DNA of 64,000 bases, from NCBI RefSeq assembly GCF_016591715.1, contig NZ_AP024109.1:682001-746000 (forward strand), written 5' to 3'. Shown piece after piece: positions 62,659 to 64,000 of the stretch. Source of the DNA: Mesorhizobium sp. J8 (lineage in GTDB: Bacteria; Pseudomonadota; Alphaproteobacteria; Rhizobiales; Rhizobiaceae). Each line of letters begins with the position of its first letter. Position 1 is the first letter of the stretch. Below the pieces are notes generated by a model. That model made no database searches, was not told the origin of the DNA, and saw only the letters and a list, made by a program, of their open reading frames with translations. The translations under genes were made by a program, and so were the position numbers.

Positions 62659-64000
62659 CTACTCCGCCGCTTCCAGCGGTGCGATGCGCCGGCTCTGCCT
62701 GGCCTGCTCGTTATAGTCCTTCTGCCAGTCGGTCGGGCCGTTGGACGGCGCCACCTGCACTGCGGTGACCTTGTATTCCGGACAGTTGGTCGCCCAGTCC
62801 GAAAAGTCGGTGGTGATCACGTTGGCCTGCGTGTCCGGATGGTGGAAGGTCGTGTAGACGACACCGGGCGAGACGCGGTCGGTGATCAGCGCGCGCAGCG
62901 TGGTTTCGCCGGAACGGCTCGCCAGCCGCACCCAGTCGCCGTCGCGGATGCCCCGGACTTCGGCATCGTGCGGGTGGATCTCCAGCCGGTCCTCGGCATG
63001 CCACGTGACGTTTTCGGTGCGCCTGGTCTGCGCGCCGACATTGTACTGCGACAGGATACGGCCGGTGGTGAGCAGCAGCGGATAACGCGGGCCGGTCCGC
63101 TCGTCCGTCGCTACATATTCGGTGCGGATGAACTTGCCCTTGCCGCGCACGAAGCCGTCGACATGCATGATCGGCGTGCCGAGTGGCGCCTTCTCGTTGC
63201 AGGGCCACTGCACCGAGCCGACGCGGTCGAGCAGTTCGAAGGAGACGCCGGCGAAGCTTGGCGTCGTCTTGGCGATCTCGTCCATGATCTGCGAGGGATG
63301 GGTATAGTTCCAGTCGAGCCCGATGGCGCGGGCAAGCTCCTGCGTCGCTTCCCAATCGGCGTAGCGCGCCTTCGGCTCGATCACCTTGCGCACCATGTTG
63401 ATGCGGCGCTCGGCATTGGTGAAGGTGCCGTCCTTCTCGAGGAAGGTCGAGCCCGGCAGGAAGACATGCGCGTAATTCGCCGTCTCGTTGAGGAAGAGGT
63501 CGTGCACCACCACGCATTCCATCGCGGCGAGGCCGCCGGCGACATGCTTGGTGTCGGGATCGGACTGCAGGATGTCCTCGCCCTGGATGTAGATGCCCTT
63601 GAACGAGCCGTCGACGGCGGCGTCCAGCATGTTGGGGATGCGGAGCCCCGGCTCGTCGTCGAGCTTCACACCCCACAGGCTCTCATAGATGTCGCGCACC
63701 GCGTCGCCGGAGATATGGCGGTAGCCCGGCAGCTCATGCGGGAAGGAACCCATGTCGCACGAGCCCTGCACGTTGTTCTGGCCGCGCAGCGGGTTCACGC
63801 CGACGCCCGGACGGCCGATATTGCCGGTGGCCATAGCGAGGTTGGCGATCGCCATCACCGTGGTTGAGCCCTGGCTGTGTTCGGTGACGCCGAGGCCGTA
63901 ATAGATCGCGCCATTGCCGCCCTTGGCATAGAGGCGCGCGGCGCCACGGATGGCTTCCGGATCGACGCCGGACAACTTGCCGACCGTCTCCGGGCTGTTT
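62659..64000 (-). CDS. fdsA: NAD-dependent formate dehydrogenase alpha subunit, C-terminal part (runs off the window)
   Basis: About 447 codons are present; the 5' part, with the iron-sulfur and formate-site motifs, lies beyond 64000. Visible motifs are of the molybdopterin oxidoreductase C-terminal half: YYGLGVTEHSQGSTTV, GNIGRPGVGVNPLRGQNNVQG, MFLPGST-like FLPGSTFLEKDGTFTNAERRI, and the dinucleotide-binding end HPHDAEVRGIRDGDWVRLASRSGE. It catalyses formate oxidation to carbon dioxide. fdsG and fdsB are expected upstream of it. Confidence 0.94.
   Translation of the reverse strand, partial: NSPETVGKLSGVDPEAIRGAARLYAKGGNGAIYYGLGVTEHSQGSTTVMAIANLAMATGNIGRPGVGVNPLRGQNNVQGSCDMGSFPHELPGYRHISGDAVRDIYESLWGVKLDDEPGLRIPNMLDAAVDGSFKGIYIQGEDILQSDPDTKHVAGGLAAMECVVVHDLFLNETANYAHVFLPGSTFLEKDGTFTNAERRINMVRKVIEPKARYADWEATQELARAIGLDWNYTHPSQIMDEIAKTTPSFAGVSFELLDRVGSVQWPCNEKAPLGTPIMHVDGFVRGKGKFIRTEYVATDERTGPRYPLLLTTGRILSQYNVGAQTRRTENVTWHAEDRLEIHPHDAEVRGIRDGDWVRLASRSGETTLRALITDRVSPGVVYTTFHHPDTQANVITTDFSDWATNCPEYKVTAVQVAPSNGPTDWQKDYNEQARQSRRIAPLEAAE

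Noticed and set aside
1..64000. tRNA, rRNA, insertion sequence or prophage genes.
   Set aside because: Reading through the window I found no tRNA-like cloverleaf, rRNA sequence, transposase, integrase or phage structural gene; a tRNA search program would be the decisive check.

Overview
The window reads as a chromosomal segment of an alphaproteobacterium of the order Hyphomicrobiales (Rhizobiales), most likely Mesorhizobium or a close Phyllobacteriaceae relative. The grounds are high GC content, a RopA/Omp2-type porin, a fused malic enzyme beside mutS, the murJ-glnD-mutS neighbourhood, and several families of short intergenic palindromic repeats of the rhizobial kind. It is dense, ordinary chromosome. 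I saw no rRNA, tRNA, prophage, transposase or CRISPR array.

Layout. 0-16.8 kb: murJ (5' part only) and glnD. Then a block of about 6 kb that looks inserted between glnD and mutS: a copper P-type ATPase behind a MerR-type operator, a DUF305 protein, an aldo/keto reductase, an MBL hydrolase, a TetR regulator and an NTF2-like protein with a palindromic operator. After it come mutS, a glycosyltransferase, the malic enzyme and the porin. 17-25 kb: an orphan MbcA/ParS-like antitoxin-fold protein, adenosine kinase, a DMT exporter, an EI24/CysZ-like membrane protein, an ICL/PEP-mutase family enzyme, an exported protein, a HAD phosphatase, dut and an Lrp regulator. 24.8-31.3 kb: a small DUF6356 protein, tandem class II glutamine amidotransferases (about 80% identical), a DadA-like oxidoreductase, a large winged-helix/TPR regulator, DUF4242, an exported His-rich protein and DUF1127. 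A nearly identical 31-bp bipartite sequence stands before the second amidotransferase and again between the TPR regulator and DUF4242. I think this is the operator of an undescribed small regulon.

31-45 kb: prfC, a VOC protein, ilvD, an MsbA-like ABC exporter, a cytosine-deaminase-like amidohydrolase, a second DMT exporter, a choline-kinase-fold phosphotransferase, a methyltransferase, and a two-gene unit of another choline-kinase-fold enzyme plus a dimethylglycine/sarcosine-dehydrogenase-like flavoprotein. Upstream of that unit is a candidate structured RNA of about 195 nt ending in a Rho-independent terminator. 45-56.5 kb: a DeoR regulator, a two-component pair, a PmtA-like methyltransferase, a DedA protein, a LysR regulator, and a five-gene polyamine-type ABC importer/aldehyde dehydrogenase operon laid out like E. 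coli ydcSTUV-patD. 56.6-61.3 kb: a reverse-strand group (BBE-type flavoenzyme, two small alpha/beta-barrel or NTF2-type proteins, an exported AhpD-like protein) behind a regulator that fuses an alpha/beta hydrolase, a decayed class III cyclase domain and a LuxR helix-turn-helix. 61.5-64 kb: the 3' end of an NAD-linked formate dehydrogenase operon (fdsA partial, fdhD, fdsD).

Four intergenic repeat families are present: a 102-bp two-hairpin element in two inverted copies about 97% identical plus a half copy; a palindrome of about 145 bp flanking the VOC-ilvD pair; a smaller relative at 52.0 kb; and a TAGCGAA-rich hairpin at 55.0 kb. Starts were chosen from ribosome-binding sites and family N-termini. 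Several genes use GTG or TTG.
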